Shown in pieces: positions 48,591 to 58,700 of a DNA stretch of 64,000 bases. Under the pieces are notes generated by a model that searched no databases, was not told the origin of the DNA, and was given only the letters and a program-made list of their open reading frames with translations. Each line of letters starts with the position of its first letter. Position 1 is the stretch's first letter. The translations under genes and the position numbers were made by a program. The stretch is from Sphingopyxis sp. YF1 (GTDB lineage: Bacteria; Pseudomonadota; Alphaproteobacteria; Sphingomonadales; Sphingomonadaceae), in contig NZ_CP033204.1 of assembly GCF_022701295.1 (NCBI RefSeq), positions 1,736,001 through 1,800,000 of the forward strand. Reading direction: 5' to 3'.

Positions 48591-49583
48591 TCATCGGCTG
48601 TCAGCCACCGCGCGCACCGGTACCGGAATATTGCAGATGTCGGCCTCGCCCGCGGGCTTGATGAAAAAGGGATCGCGCCGGTTCGCGCGCGCGTCGGCAT
48701 ATTTCGCAAAGCTGCGGCTCTCGGTCGACAGATATTCGAACTTCGGCTGCTCGGCGGGCGGCAGGTCGCTCGCGATACGGATCGAGGCGATCGGCACCCG
48801 CTCATTCTCATTTTCATAGAATCCGAGCCCGCCGGTCCCGCGCGGCAGGCTCGACAGATGCTCGATCCCGCTGACCACGCGCCCGACAAGCGCGATATTG
48901 CGATCGAGGTGGCGCGGAGCATGCCCGATGACGGTGTAGAGTTCAGCGCCAGAGCCGGTGTCGGGGGGCATGTTGCGGCCCACCCCGACCATGCCGTAGC
49001 AATGAACTGGCCATCCCGACCGGCCATCGTCGCCGGCAAAGGGCCAGCCACGAAAATAGCTGTATTTCTTCGCGTAGGCATCGGCATGATCTGTCCAGGC
49101 CCAGCCCGGCGAATATCCACTCCAGTGCATTGGCGGTAGTTTGCCGTCGGAAGGAATTACGCCGCCTTCAGCCTTTGTCGCCGTAACATATTCGCCTTCC
49201 GGCACCACCGCCAACCCCGCGGGCAGCGGCTTCTTCTCGGTCGCATCGCCCCATTGCACGACATAATTGTCCTGCACGCGGTTGATGCTCGTCCCGTCCC
49301 ACCAATGCGCCGCGGCGAGCTTGCGGATATTGCCGATCCACCCCTGGCTGAACGGCGCGGGCATCAGCTGGATGACGACGCGGCGCGGCCTGCCTGCGGC
49401 ATCGGGGGCAAGGTCCATCACCAGCAGGTCCGACGCCGCAATCGCCACCCAGTCGCCAGCCGGCGCGGCCGCGACGATGTCACCGGGCGACGGGATTTCG
49501 GCGGGCGCCGGAGGCTTGTCCTGCGCGGCAGAGGGAGCGGTGAGCGCGAGTGCCGCGACAGCGGTCAGGAGGCGATGCGTCAT
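48591..49583 (-). CDS. Exported cyclophilin-type peptidylprolyl isomerase
   Basis: 330-residue periplasmic prolyl isomerase. The signal peptide is MTHRLLTAVAALALTAPSAAQ. The cyclophilin core is spread out: GDIVAAAP..., RRVVIQLMPAPF, a WWDGTSINRVQDNYVVQWG segment matching the FHRV-I-FM-QGGD region (FHRV becomes INRV), VHCYGMVGVGR where the AMA/MAR motif lies, and LDRNIALVGRVVSGIEHLSSLPRG. Core substrate-site residues differ from classic PpiA, so catalysis should not be assumed. ATG 49583; the longer open frame to 50042 covers tRNA-Ser and the efflux gene. Confidence 0.85.
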   Translation of the reverse strand: MTHRLLTAVAALALTAPSAAQDKPPAPAEIPSPGDIVAAAPAGDWVAIAASDLLVMDLAPDAAGRPRRVVIQLMPAPFSQGWIGNIRKLAAAHWWDGTSINRVQDNYVVQWGDATEKKPLPAGLAVVPEGEYVTATKAEGGVIPSDGKLPPMHWSGYSPGWAWTDHADAYAKKYSYFRGWPFAGDDGRSGWPVHCYGMVGVGRNMPPDTGSGAELYTVIGHAPRHLDRNIALVGRVVSGIEHLSSLPRGTGGLGFYENENERVPIASIRIASDLPPAEQPKFEYLSTESRSFAKYADARANRRDPFFIKPAGEADICNIPVPVRAVADSR

Positions 49584-49657
49584 GCGCGATATCTGCCACG
49601 CCCAATCGGCTTGCGAAAGCCCCGCCAAGCGATTAGGGCGCCCCTTCCAGTGCATGC

Positions 49658-49748
49658 GGAGCGGTGGCCGAGTGGTCGAAGGCGCTCGCCTGGAAAGTGA
49701 GTATACGGCAAAACCGTATCGAGGGTTCGAATCCCTCCCGCTCCGCCA
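49658..49748 (+). tRNA. tRNA-Ser (anticodon GGA)
   Basis: 91 bases with encoded CCA and the long variable arm of class II tRNAs. Acceptor GGAGCGG / CCGCTCC, D-arm TGGCCGAGTGGTCGAAGGC, anticodon loop CTGGAAA (GGA, reading UCC/UCU), variable arm TATACGGCAAAACCGTATC, and T-arm GAGGGTTCGAATCCCTC. It ends seven bases before the convergent efflux-channel gene. Confidence 0.96.
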
Positions 49749-49755
49749 CCCCGTC

Positions 49756-51156
49756 TCAGTTCGATGCGCCGCTGTCGCCTCCCAGCGCGCGGTACAGCGT
49801 GATCCGGTTGCGTACCGCCGCCAGTTGTACCGCGATCTCGCTCCGCCGTGCGCCGTACAGGCTGCGCTGGGCGTCGAGGCTCGACAGGAAGCTGTCGACG
49901 CCGCCGCGGTAGCGCGCGTCGGTGAGGCGTGCGGTGTCGGCCGCCGCCTCGCTGTTCGCTTGCACGGCGCGCAGCCGTTCGCCGAGCGTGCCCTGATCGG
50001 CGAGCGCGTCGGCGACTTCGCGGAACGCCGCCTGGATCGCACCTTCGTACGCGGCGAGCGCCGCGTCGCGCTGCGCCTCGCTCACCGCCACCCCGGCGCG
50101 GCGACCGCCGGCGTCGAAGATCGACAGGCTGGCGTCGGCGCCCGCGCTCAGGCGAAAGGCGTCGCCGGTGAACAGCGACGACAGCGCGTCGCTTGCGAAG
50201 CCGAGCAGCCCGGTGAGCGAGATCGTCGGGAACAGCCGCGCGCGCGCCACGCCGATGTCGGCATTGGCGGCGCGCAGCAGATATTCGGCCTGCACCACGT
50301 CGGGGCGGCGCAGCAATATCTGCGAACTGGTCCCCGCGGGCAGCGCCGCGATCGACGCGCGCACCTCGGCGAGCGACGCGGGCAGCAGCGCCTTGTCATA
50401 ATCGGCGCCGACGAGCAGCCGGATCAGATTCTCGTCCTGCGCCACCGCGGCGGTCTGGAGCGCGAGGTCGCCCTCCGCGGTCGCCAGCACCTGTTCGGCC
50501 TGGCGCAGGTCGGTGCGCGGCGCCACCCCGCCCTCGAGCCGCGCGCGCGTCAGCCGCACGCTGCTGCGCGCATTCTCCGCGGTGTCGCGCGCGATCGCCA
50601 GCAGTTCGCGGTCGGCCGCGTGATTGGCCCAGGCTTCGGCGAGGTCGGCGATCAGCGCCAGCCGCACCGTGCGCGCGCCCGCTTCGGTCGCGAGCGCGCG
50701 GTCACGCTCCGCCGCGGTCGCATTGGCGAGCCGCCCGAACAGGTCGAGCTCGAACGCCGACACCCCGGCCTGCAGCGCATAGCTCTCGCGCCCGCCGCCC
50801 GCCGTACCGCCCGATACGCCGCCGTCGCTATAGTCGGCCGATCCGCTCACCCCGATCGCGGGGAATTGCGCCGAACGCGTCACGCGCACCTGCGCGCGCG
50901 CCGCGGCGACATTCGCGGCAGCGACGCGCAGGTCGCGATTGTTCGCCAGCGCCCGGTCGATCAGCGACAGGAGGCGCGGGTCGCGGAACAGGTCGGCGAG
51001 CGCCACCTGCGGCAGCGCGGCCTCGCTGGCGGCCAGATAGGCGTCGCCCGCGGGCCACGACTGCGGCACCGGCGCCTCCGGCTGGACATATTTGGGCGCG
51101 AGCGAACAGGCACCGAGCGCCAGCGCCGCGGCCGTCAGGACGAGCTCTCGCCTCAT
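49756..51156 (-). CDS. RND efflux outer-membrane lipoprotein (OprM/NodT family)
   Basis: TolC-like channel of a tripartite pump. 466 residues from ATG 51156, with lipoprotein signal LTAAALALGAC (lipobox LGAC). It has two repeated OEP domains, visible as LLSLIDRALANNRDLRVAAANV and the second LIRLLVG...LLRRPDVVQAEYLLRAANADIGVARARLFP, the OprM signature. Its start overlaps the pump stop (ATGA), so the three pump genes are one operon. Substrates are unknown. Confidence 0.93.
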   Translation of the reverse strand: MRRELVLTAAALALGACSLAPKYVQPEAPVPQSWPAGDAYLAASEAALPQVALADLFRDPRLLSLIDRALANNRDLRVAAANVAAARAQVRVTRSAQFPAIGVSGSADYSDGGVSGGTAGGGRESYALQAGVSAFELDLFGRLANATAAERDRALATEAGARTVRLALIADLAEAWANHAADRELLAIARDTAENARSSVRLTRARLEGGVAPRTDLRQAEQVLATAEGDLALQTAAVAQDENLIRLLVGADYDKALLPASLAEVRASIAALPAGTSSQILLRRPDVVQAEYLLRAANADIGVARARLFPTISLTGLLGFASDALSSLFTGDAFRLSAGADASLSIFDAGGRRAGVAVSEAQRDAALAAYEGAIQAAFREVADALADQGTLGERLRAVQANSEAAADTARLTDARYRGGVDSFLSSLDAQRSLYGARRSEIAVQLAAVRNRITLYRALGGDSGASN

Positions 51157-54100
51157 GCCCCTGCCTCCGCCGCCGCGTCCGAATGCCCGCCGCCGCGCCA
51201 TTCGCGCGCCGCCTTGAGCCCGTCGCGCACGCCGCGGCGCACGAGCACGAAGAAGAGCGGGATATAAAAGATCGCAAGGATCGTCGCGGTGAGCATGCCG
51301 CCGATCACCGAGGTGCCGATCGCAACGCGGCTGTTCGCCCCGGCACCGGTCGCGATCGCGAGCGGCAGCACGCCGAAGATGAAGGCAAAGCTCGTCATCA
51401 GGATCGGGCGGAGGCGTAGTTTCGCCGCCGCCAGCGCCGCCTCGATCACGCGGCGCCCCTTGCGCTCTTCCTGCTCGGCGAATTCGATCATCAGGATCGC
51501 ATTCTTCGCCGCGAGTCCCATCGTCGTGAGCAGCCCGATCTGGAGATAGACGTCGTTCTCGAGCCCGCGCAGCGTCACCGCGAACACCGCGCCGACCAGC
51601 CCGAGCGGGATCACCAGCAGCACCGCGACCGGGATCGACCAGCTTTCGTAGAGCGCCGCGAGGCAGAGGAAGACCACGAGCAGCGACAGCGCGTAGAGCA
51701 GCGGTGCCTGCCCCGACGACAGCCGCTCCTCGAACGAAGAGCCCGACCAGGCGACACTCGTGCCCTGGATCTGCCCCGCCATCGCCTCCATCTCGGCCAT
51801 CGCCTCGCCCGAGCTCGTCCCCGGCGCCGCGCGGCCCGAGATTTCGAAGGTCGGCAGCCCGCCGAAGCGCGACGAACTCGCCGGGGTCGTCGCCCAGCTC
51901 GTCTTCGCAAAGGCCGAGAAGGGCGCCATCTGGCCGTCCGACGAGCGGACATACCATTGGCCCAGATCCTCGGGCTTGGCGCGATAGGGGGCGTCGCCCT
52001 GCACATAGACGCGCTTGACGCGCCCCTTGTCGACGAAGTCGTTGACGTAGCGCCCGCCCCACGCGGTCGCGAGCGTGTTGTTCACGTCGCCGTTGCTGAT
52101 CCCGTAGGCGGTGAGCCGCTGCGTATCGACGTCGATCTTGAGCGTCGCCGCATCGGGCAGGTCGGACAGGCGGACCGAGGTCAGCCGCTTGTTGGCGTTC
52201 GCCATCTCGATCAGCCGGTCGCGCGCGGCGAGGAACTGCTCGCGCGGCATGCCGCTGCTGTTCTGGAACTGCATCGTGAAGCCCGAATCGCCGAGCCCGC
52301 GCACCGCGCCCGGCACCGTCGTGAAAATCTGGGCGTCGCGCAGCCCGCGCAGCGCCGCCGCGGTCCGCTGCGCGATCGCGTCGGCGCTGTTCTCCTTGCC
52401 GGGACGGTCGTCCCAATGGACGAGGTTGACGAAGCCCTGCCCCGTATTCTGCCCCGTCGCGCTGCCGCCGCCGCCGCCCGCGAGCAGGAACACCGCCTGG
52501 ATGTTCGCGCGCTCCTGCTCGAGCAGATATGTCTCGACCGCGTCGCGCACCTCGAGCGTGCGCGCCTGCGTCGCGCCCGCGGGCAGGCGGAACTGCACCG
52601 ACACCCGCCCCTGGTCCTCATTGGGCAGGAAGCCGCCGGGCAGGCGCAGGAACAGGAAGGCGAGCAGCGCGCACACCACGACATAGAGCGCGAGGAAACG
52701 CCATTTGCGCGCGACGACCTTTTCGGTCGCGCCGACATAGCGGTCGACCCCGCCGTCGAAATTGCGGTTGAACCCGTGCTTCGCGCGCTCGAACGCGCGG
52801 CTGATCGCGGGAAAGCGCCCGCCCCCCGCGGCTTCATGGTTCGGCGCCTTGAGCAACGTCGAGGTCAGCGCGGGGCTCAGGATCAGCGCGACGAGCACCG
52901 ACAGCACCATCGCCGAGATGACGGTGATCGAGAACTGGCGGTAGATGACCCCCGTCGACCCGCCGAAAAAGGCCATCGGCAGGAACACCGCCGACAGCAC
53001 GAGCGCGATCGCGATCAGCGCGACCTGCAACTCCTGCATCGACTGGATCGTCGCCTCGCGCGGGCCCATGCCCGGATTCTCGTGCATCAGCCGCTCGACA
53101 TTCTCGACCACGACGATCGCATCGTCGACGAGCAGCCCGATCGCGAGCACCAGCCCGAACAAGGTCAGCGTGTTGAGCGAGAAGCCCGCGACGTAGAAGA
53201 TGGCGAAGGTGCCGAGCAGCACCACCGGCACCGCGATCGCGGGGATCAGCGTCGCGCGCCAGCTCTGCAGGAAGACGAACATGACGATGATGACGAGGAT
53301 GATCGCTTCGAAAAGCGCCTTCTGCACCTCGCTGACCGACAGCTTGATAAAGGTCGTCGCATCGTTGGTATAGGCATAGTCGAGCCCGTCAGGCATGCCG
53401 CGCGCCAGCTCCTCCATCCGCGCCTTGACCAGTTCGGCGGTGCGCAGCGCGTCCGACCCCGGCGACAGCGAGATCGCCATGCCGGCGCCGGGGTGCCCGT
53501 TGACGCGGCTGATCGTGCTGTAATTCTCGGCGCCAACCTCGACGCGCGCGATATCCTTGATCCGCACGCTCGACCCGTCGGGCAGCGTCTTGAGGACGAT
53601 ATTCTCGAACTGTTCTGGGGTCTGCAGCCGCGACTGCGCGGTCACCGTCGCGTTGAGCATCTGTCCCTGCGGCGCGGGCAGCCCGCCGACGTCGCCCGCC
53701 GCGACCTCGCTGTTCTGCGCAGTGATCGCCGACACCACGTCCGACGGCATCAGCGCCATCGCCGCCAGCCGCTGCGGGTTGAGCCAGATGCGCATCGCAT
53801 GCGGCGATCCGAAGACATTGACGTCGCCGACCCCGTCGACGCGCGACAGCGGGTCCTGGATGTTCGACGTCATATAGTCCGACACGTCCTGGTTCGAGCG
53901 CGTGTTCGTCGTGTCGAACACCGCGACCATCAACAGCGAATCGGAGTTCGACTTGGTGACGCGCACGCCCTGGCTCTGGACCTGCGCGGGCAGGCGCGAC
54001 ACCGCCGCCTGGATCTTGTTCTGGACCTGCACCTGCGCGATGTCGGGGTCGGTGCCCTTGGCGAACACCGCGGTCAGGCTCGCCTGCCCGCGCGAGCTAG

Positions 54101-54344
54101 AGGTCGAGCTGAAATAGAGCAGCCCGTCGATCCCGGTCAGCTGCTGTTCCAGCACCTGCGTGACGCTGTTCTCGATCGCCTCGGCCGAGGCGCCCGGATA
54201 GTTGGCGCGCACGTTGATCTGGGTCGGCGCGATATCAGGATATTGCTCGATCGGCAGCGCCGAGAGCGCACCGACGCCGCCCAGCATGACGATGATCGCC
54301 AGCACCCACGCAAAGATCGGGCGGTCGATGAAGATGCGCGACAT
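51153..54344 (-). CDS. RND multidrug efflux pump permease (HAE1/AcrB family)
   Basis: Inner-membrane proton-driven pump, 1063 residues. The N terminus RIFIDRPIFAWVLAIIVMLGG and IEQYPDIAPTQINVRANYPGASAE are AcrB/MexB-like. The proton-relay region reads GLLVDDAIVVVENVERL (the DD pair) and the later segment GLAAKNAILMIEFAEQ carries the conserved Lys. Twelve transmembrane helices and two large periplasmic loops are evident. A glycine-rich loop (AGGGGGSATGQNTGQG) matches AcrB's. Drug-type (HAE1) rather than heavy-metal subclass. Adaptor and channel genes flank it; no TetR regulator is next to the operon. Confidence 0.95.
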   Translation of the reverse strand: MSRIFIDRPIFAWVLAIIVMLGGVGALSALPIEQYPDIAPTQINVRANYPGASAEAIENSVTQVLEQQLTGIDGLLYFSSTSSSRGQASLTAVFAKGTDPDIAQVQVQNKIQAAVSRLPAQVQSQGVRVTKSNSDSLLMVAVFDTTNTRSNQDVSDYMTSNIQDPLSRVDGVGDVNVFGSPHAMRIWLNPQRLAAMALMPSDVVSAITAQNSEVAAGDVGGLPAPQGQMLNATVTAQSRLQTPEQFENIVLKTLPDGSSVRIKDIARVEVGAENYSTISRVNGHPGAGMAISLSPGSDALRTAELVKARMEELARGMPDGLDYAYTNDATTFIKLSVSEVQKALFEAIILVIIVMFVFLQSWRATLIPAIAVPVVLLGTFAIFYVAGFSLNTLTLFGLVLAIGLLVDDAIVVVENVERLMHENPGMGPREATIQSMQELQVALIAIALVLSAVFLPMAFFGGSTGVIYRQFSITVISAMVLSVLVALILSPALTSTLLKAPNHEAAGGGRFPAISRAFERAKHGFNRNFDGGVDRYVGATEKVVARKWRFLALYVVVCALLAFLFLRLPGGFLPNEDQGRVSVQFRLPAGATQARTLEVRDAVETYLLEQERANIQAVFLLAGGGGGSATGQNTGQGFVNLVHWDDRPGKENSADAIAQRTAAALRGLRDAQIFTTVPGAVRGLGDSGFTMQFQNSSGMPREQFLAARDRLIEMANANKRLTSVRLSDLPDAATLKIDVDTQRLTAYGISNGDVNNTLATAWGGRYVNDFVDKGRVKRVYVQGDAPYRAKPEDLGQWYVRSSDGQMAPFSAFAKTSWATTPASSSRFGGLPTFEISGRAAPGTSSGEAMAEMEAMAGQIQGTSVAWSGSSFEERLSSGQAPLLYALSLLVVFLCLAALYESWSIPVAVLLVIPLGLVGAVFAVTLRGLENDVYLQIGLLTTMGLAAKNAILMIEFAEQEERKGRRVIEAALAAAKLRLRPILMTSFAFIFGVLPLAIATGAGANSRVAIGTSVIGGMLTATILAIFYIPLFFVLVRRGVRDGLKAAREWRGGGHSDAAAEAGA

Positions 54345-54350
54345 GCTGCG

Positions 54351-55568
54351 TCAGCCGCCCTTGGCCGATGATCCGCCCGCGCCACCGCTTGAACCGCCCT
54401 TGGCCGCACCGCCCTTCGGCGCTCCCACCCGCTGCGGGGTGCCCGCCGCGACGGGCCGCACCGGCTGCCCCTGGCGCAGCGTGCCCAGCCCCTGCGTGAT
54501 CACCTTGTCGCCCGGCTTCAGCCCGTCGGTGACGACCCAGTCGTTCCCCACCGTACGCTCGGCGGTGATCTTGCGCCGTGCCGCCTTGTTGTCGACCCCG
54601 ACGAGATAGACGAACGCCGACCCGTCGAAATCGCGCTGCACCGCCGCCTGCGGCACCAGATAGACGCCGGGTTCGATCGCCTGCTCGAACACCGCTTTCA
54701 CGAACATGCCGGGCAACAGCCCACCCTGCGGGTTCGGGAAACGCGCGCGCAGTGTCACCGTCCCCGTCTCGGCGTTCACCACCGCTTCGGAAAATTCAAT
54801 CGTGCCGGCAAAGCCATAGGCGCTGCCATCCTCGAGCAGCAGGCGGACATTGGTGTTGCCGGGCAGCACGCCGCCGCTCGCCAGCCGCTGGCGCAGCGTC
54901 GTCAGCTCGGCGCTCGACTGCTGCATGTCGACATAGATCGGGTCGGTGCGCTGGATGACCGCCAGCGGGTCGGCCTGATTGGCGTTGACCAGCGCCCCGG
55001 CGGTGAACAGGCTGCGTCCGATCCGCCCGCTGATCGGCGCGCTGATCGTCGCATAGCGCAGGTTGATCCGCGCGGTTTCGAGCGCGGCGGCGTTTTGCGC
55101 GACCGCCGCGTTGGCGACGCGCGCCTGCGCCGCAGCATCGGTATAGTCTTGCTTGGCGATCGCCTCCATATCGGCCAGCGGGCGGAAACGGTCGGCCTTG
55201 ACCTTCGCGGCCTCGGCGCTGGCGCGGGCGCTCGCCAGATTGGCCGCCGCCTGCTCGACCGCCGCCTGGTACAGGCTGGCGTCGATCTGGAACAGCGGCT
55301 GGCCGGCGCGGACATAGCCGCCCTGCTCGAACAGCCGGCGCCGGATGATGCCGTTGACCTGCGGGCGGACCTCGCTGGTTTCAAAGGCGACGGTGCGACC
55401 GCCCAGTTCGATCGCGACCGGGACCGTCCCGGGCTGCGCGACGACATAGCCGACCTCGGGCGCGGAGCGCCCGCCGTCCTTCTCGTCATTGCCCGAACAT
55501 GCCGCGAGCGATGCCGCAAACAACAGGATAGCGCCGAGCCGGAGCGTCGACCGCCGGTAAGATTGCAT
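54351..55568 (-). CDS. RND efflux periplasmic adaptor (AcrA/MexA family)
   Basis: Membrane-fusion lipoprotein linking pump and channel. 405 residues with lipobox LAAC (FAASLAACSG). The lipoyl/hairpin arrangement shows in VRPQVNGIIRRRLFEQGGYVRAGQPLFQIDASLYQAAVEQA followed by a coiled-coil hairpin, then LRYATISAPISGRIGRSLFTAGALV and a beta-barrel domain. The C-terminal tail is Gly/Ser/Lys rich and likely flexible. First gene of the operon; it is divergent from the autotransporter across 204 bases that must hold both promoters. Confidence 0.93.
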   Translation of the reverse strand: MQSYRRSTLRLGAILLFAASLAACSGNDEKDGGRSAPEVGYVVAQPGTVPVAIELGGRTVAFETSEVRPQVNGIIRRRLFEQGGYVRAGQPLFQIDASLYQAAVEQAAANLASARASAEAAKVKADRFRPLADMEAIAKQDYTDAAAQARVANAAVAQNAAALETARINLRYATISAPISGRIGRSLFTAGALVNANQADPLAVIQRTDPIYVDMQQSSAELTTLRQRLASGGVLPGNTNVRLLLEDGSAYGFAGTIEFSEAVVNAETGTVTLRARFPNPQGGLLPGMFVKAVFEQAIEPGVYLVPQAAVQRDFDGSAFVYLVGVDNKAARRKITAERTVGNDWVVTDGLKPGDKVITQGLGTLRQGQPVRPVAAGTPQRVGAPKGGAAKGGSSGGAGGSSAKGG

Positions 55569-55772
55569 TCGAAACCTCTGATGGCTGGGCGGTTGCCGTT
55601 ATGCCCCGCCATTCAGCAAATTGGCGCGCGCGGCGCAATGCCTGTGGGCGCGATTGCGACAATTCGCGACAATTTTGCCGGACATGGCGAATATTTTTCC
55701 AAGGTCGCGCGCTTCGGGCTCCGTCTTGCGGCTGTACGGGACCATCCCCGCCACGATTTCAAGAGGAACCCA

Positions 55773-58700
55773 ATGCGCAAGACCTTGCTCGCGTCGACCT
55801 GCCTGGCCGCGATGATCGCCGCCCCCGCTCAAGCCGAAACCGTGATCGGTAACGCGCTGACCACCCCGATCCGCACCTCGACGGTCAAGGAAGGAACGAC
55901 CCCCGACGACGTGAAGCTTGCCGCTTCGGGGTCGATCAAGCCGACATCGGGGACCGCGATCACGATCGACAGCAACCACAAGGTCGTCAACGAAGGCACG
56001 ATCCAGATCACCAATGCGGACGGCGCACGGGGCATCTCGGCCAATGCGGGCACGACCGGCGCGATCACCAACGCCGCGACCGGCAAGATCATCATCGACG
56101 AAAACTACGCGCCGACCGATATCGACAATGACGGCGACCTCGACGGCCCCTTCGCGATCGGCAGCAACCGCGTCGGCATCGCGACCGCGGGTGCGTTCAA
56201 CGGCAATATCGTCAACTCGGGCGAAATCACGATCGAGGGTAATGACTCGGCGGGCATCAAGCTCGGCGGGCCGCTCATCGGCAACTTCACCAACGACGGC
56301 AAGATTTCGGTACTCGGCGACCGCGCGCTCGGCGTCGGGCTCCAGGACGTCACCGGCAACGTTCGTCTCGCCGGCACGATCACCGCGACCGGCCTCGACG
56401 CCACCGCCGCGCGCCTTTCGGGCGACATCACCGGCGCGCTCGTCGTGCAGGGCGCGCTGACCTCGACCGGCTACCGCTTCACCACGCCGCCGAGCGACCC
56501 GTCGAAACTCGACGCCGACGATCTGCTCCAGGGCGGACCCGCGCTGTCGGTCGAGGGCAACGTGACCGGCGGGATCGTCTTCGCCGTGCCGCCGAAGGAC
56601 AACAGCACGACCGACAATGACGAGGACAAGGATGGCATCGAGGATTCGAAGGAAGGATCGGCCGCGGTCCGCTCCTTCGGTTCGGCTCCCGCCGTGCGGA
56701 TCGGCGCCGCCGGAAGCGACGTGACGATCGGCGCGGTCGCCGGCACCGGCACCGGCTTCGGCGTGATCGTCGACGGTTCGATCATCGGCAACGGCCTCTA
56801 TGCCGGCAAGAATGCAACCGGGATGCAGATCGGCGGGATGGGCGGCAACGTCACCATCGCGGGCGGCCTCGCGATCGGCGGCAGCGGCAACATCGCAGCG
56901 ATTTCGAACGGCGCCTCGGCAACCGCGATCCAGGTCGGATCGGGTGCGAACCTCGCCGAAATCCGCAACGCGGGCAAGGTCGAGGCGACGGGCGGCAACG
57001 CCGCGACCGCAATCGCCACCGGCGTCCTCGTCGAGGCGGGCAGCAATGTCGGCATGATCCGCAACAGCGGCACGATCGCGGCCAAGGCGGCAGGCGAAAA
57101 CGGCACCGCGCGCGCGATCGTCGACCTGTCGGGCAATGTCGACCTCATCGAAAACAGCGGTGCGATCACCGCGTCGGGCGCGCTCGCGAGCTCCGACCGC
57201 AACGTCGCGATCGACCTGTCGGCCAATGCCGGCGGCGCGACCGTCAAGCAGACCGCGGTGGCGTCGGGCATCACCGCGCCGACCATCGTCGGCGACATCC
57301 GCTTCGGCGCCGGCAACGACACGCTCGACATCGCCGACGGTTCGGTCAAGGGCGACGCCTTCTTCGGAACCGGCAACAACAGCCTCGCGCTCTCGGGCGA
57401 CGGCACCTACGACGGCACCGCGCTGTTCGGCGGCGGCAACGACAGCCTGACGCTCGCCGGCACCTCGAAATTCGGCGGCCTCGCAGACTTCGGCGGCGGC
57501 AATGATACGCTCAGCATCGGCGGCACCGCGCTCTTCTCGGGCCGCCTCGCCAATTCGCAGGGGCTCGGCGTCACCGTCGCCGGCGGCACCTTCGACGTCG
57601 TCGGCGCGGCGACCATCGCCTCGCTCGCGGTGACCGACAAGGGCGCGCTCGGCGTGACGCTCGACGACGGCGCCACGGGCACCGCGATCCAGGTCACCGG
57701 CAACGCCAGCTTCGGCGCCGAATCGCGACTGCTGCTCAAGCTGTCGAGCATCGACGATGCCGAGGGCCAGCATGTCGTGCTGACCGCGGGCTCGCTGACC
57801 GGCGCGAACAACGTCACCGCCAACTCGACGATGCTGCCTTTCCTCTACAAGGGCACGCTGTCGTCGAACGCGACCCAGCTGATCGTCGACGTTTCGCGCA
57901 AGAGCACGACCGAACTCGGCCTCAACCGCTCGGAAGCCGGCGCGTTCAACGCGGTGATCGACGCGCTCGGCGGCGACGAGGACATCGAATCGGTGTTCCT
58001 GAACATCCGCGACGGCGAACAGTTCCGCGGCCAGCTTGGCCAGATGCTGCCCGACCATGCGGGCGGCGCCTTCGAAACCGTCACCTCGGGTTCGCGCGCA
58101 CTGGCGCGTCACCTGATGGACCCCAACGCGCCGTTCCAGGACGAGGGCAAATGGGGTTACTGGATCAACCAGGCCGTGTGGGGCACGTCGAAGAGCATCG
58201 GCGACACCGCGGGTTATGACGTCACCGGCTGGGGCATCTCGCTCGGTGCCGAGATCGAGACCGGCATGGGCAACTTCGGCGGCTCGATCGGCTATCTCAG
58301 CGGCAAGGACGGCAACAAGGCGAACGCCAACGAAGTGTCGTCGAGCCAGTTCGAGGGCGCGATCCACTGGCGCCTCGCCTCCGACGGCTTCCTCGCGCAC
58401 GCCCGCGTTTCGGGCGCGCCGATCAGCTTCAAGGGCACGCGCCTGTTCCAGGCCGAAGCCGGCGCCGAGGACATCGACAAGACGATCCGTGGCAAGTGGG
58501 ACGGCACGCTGTGGTCGGCCGCGGGCTCGGTCGCCTATGACACGCGCCTCGGCGGCATCTCCTTCCGCCCGACCGTCGCGGTTGATTATTACAAGCTGAC
58601 CGAAAAGGGTTACACCGAAACCGGCGGCGGCGACGCTCTCGACCTCACCGTGCTCGGCCGCGACAGCGACGAGCTCGCGGTGTCGGGTACCGTTGCGCTC

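Noticed and set aside
49756..52416. 886-residue version of the efflux channel gene
   Set aside because: The upstream half is in the wrong frame relative to the RND pump; the lipoprotein signal begins at 51156.
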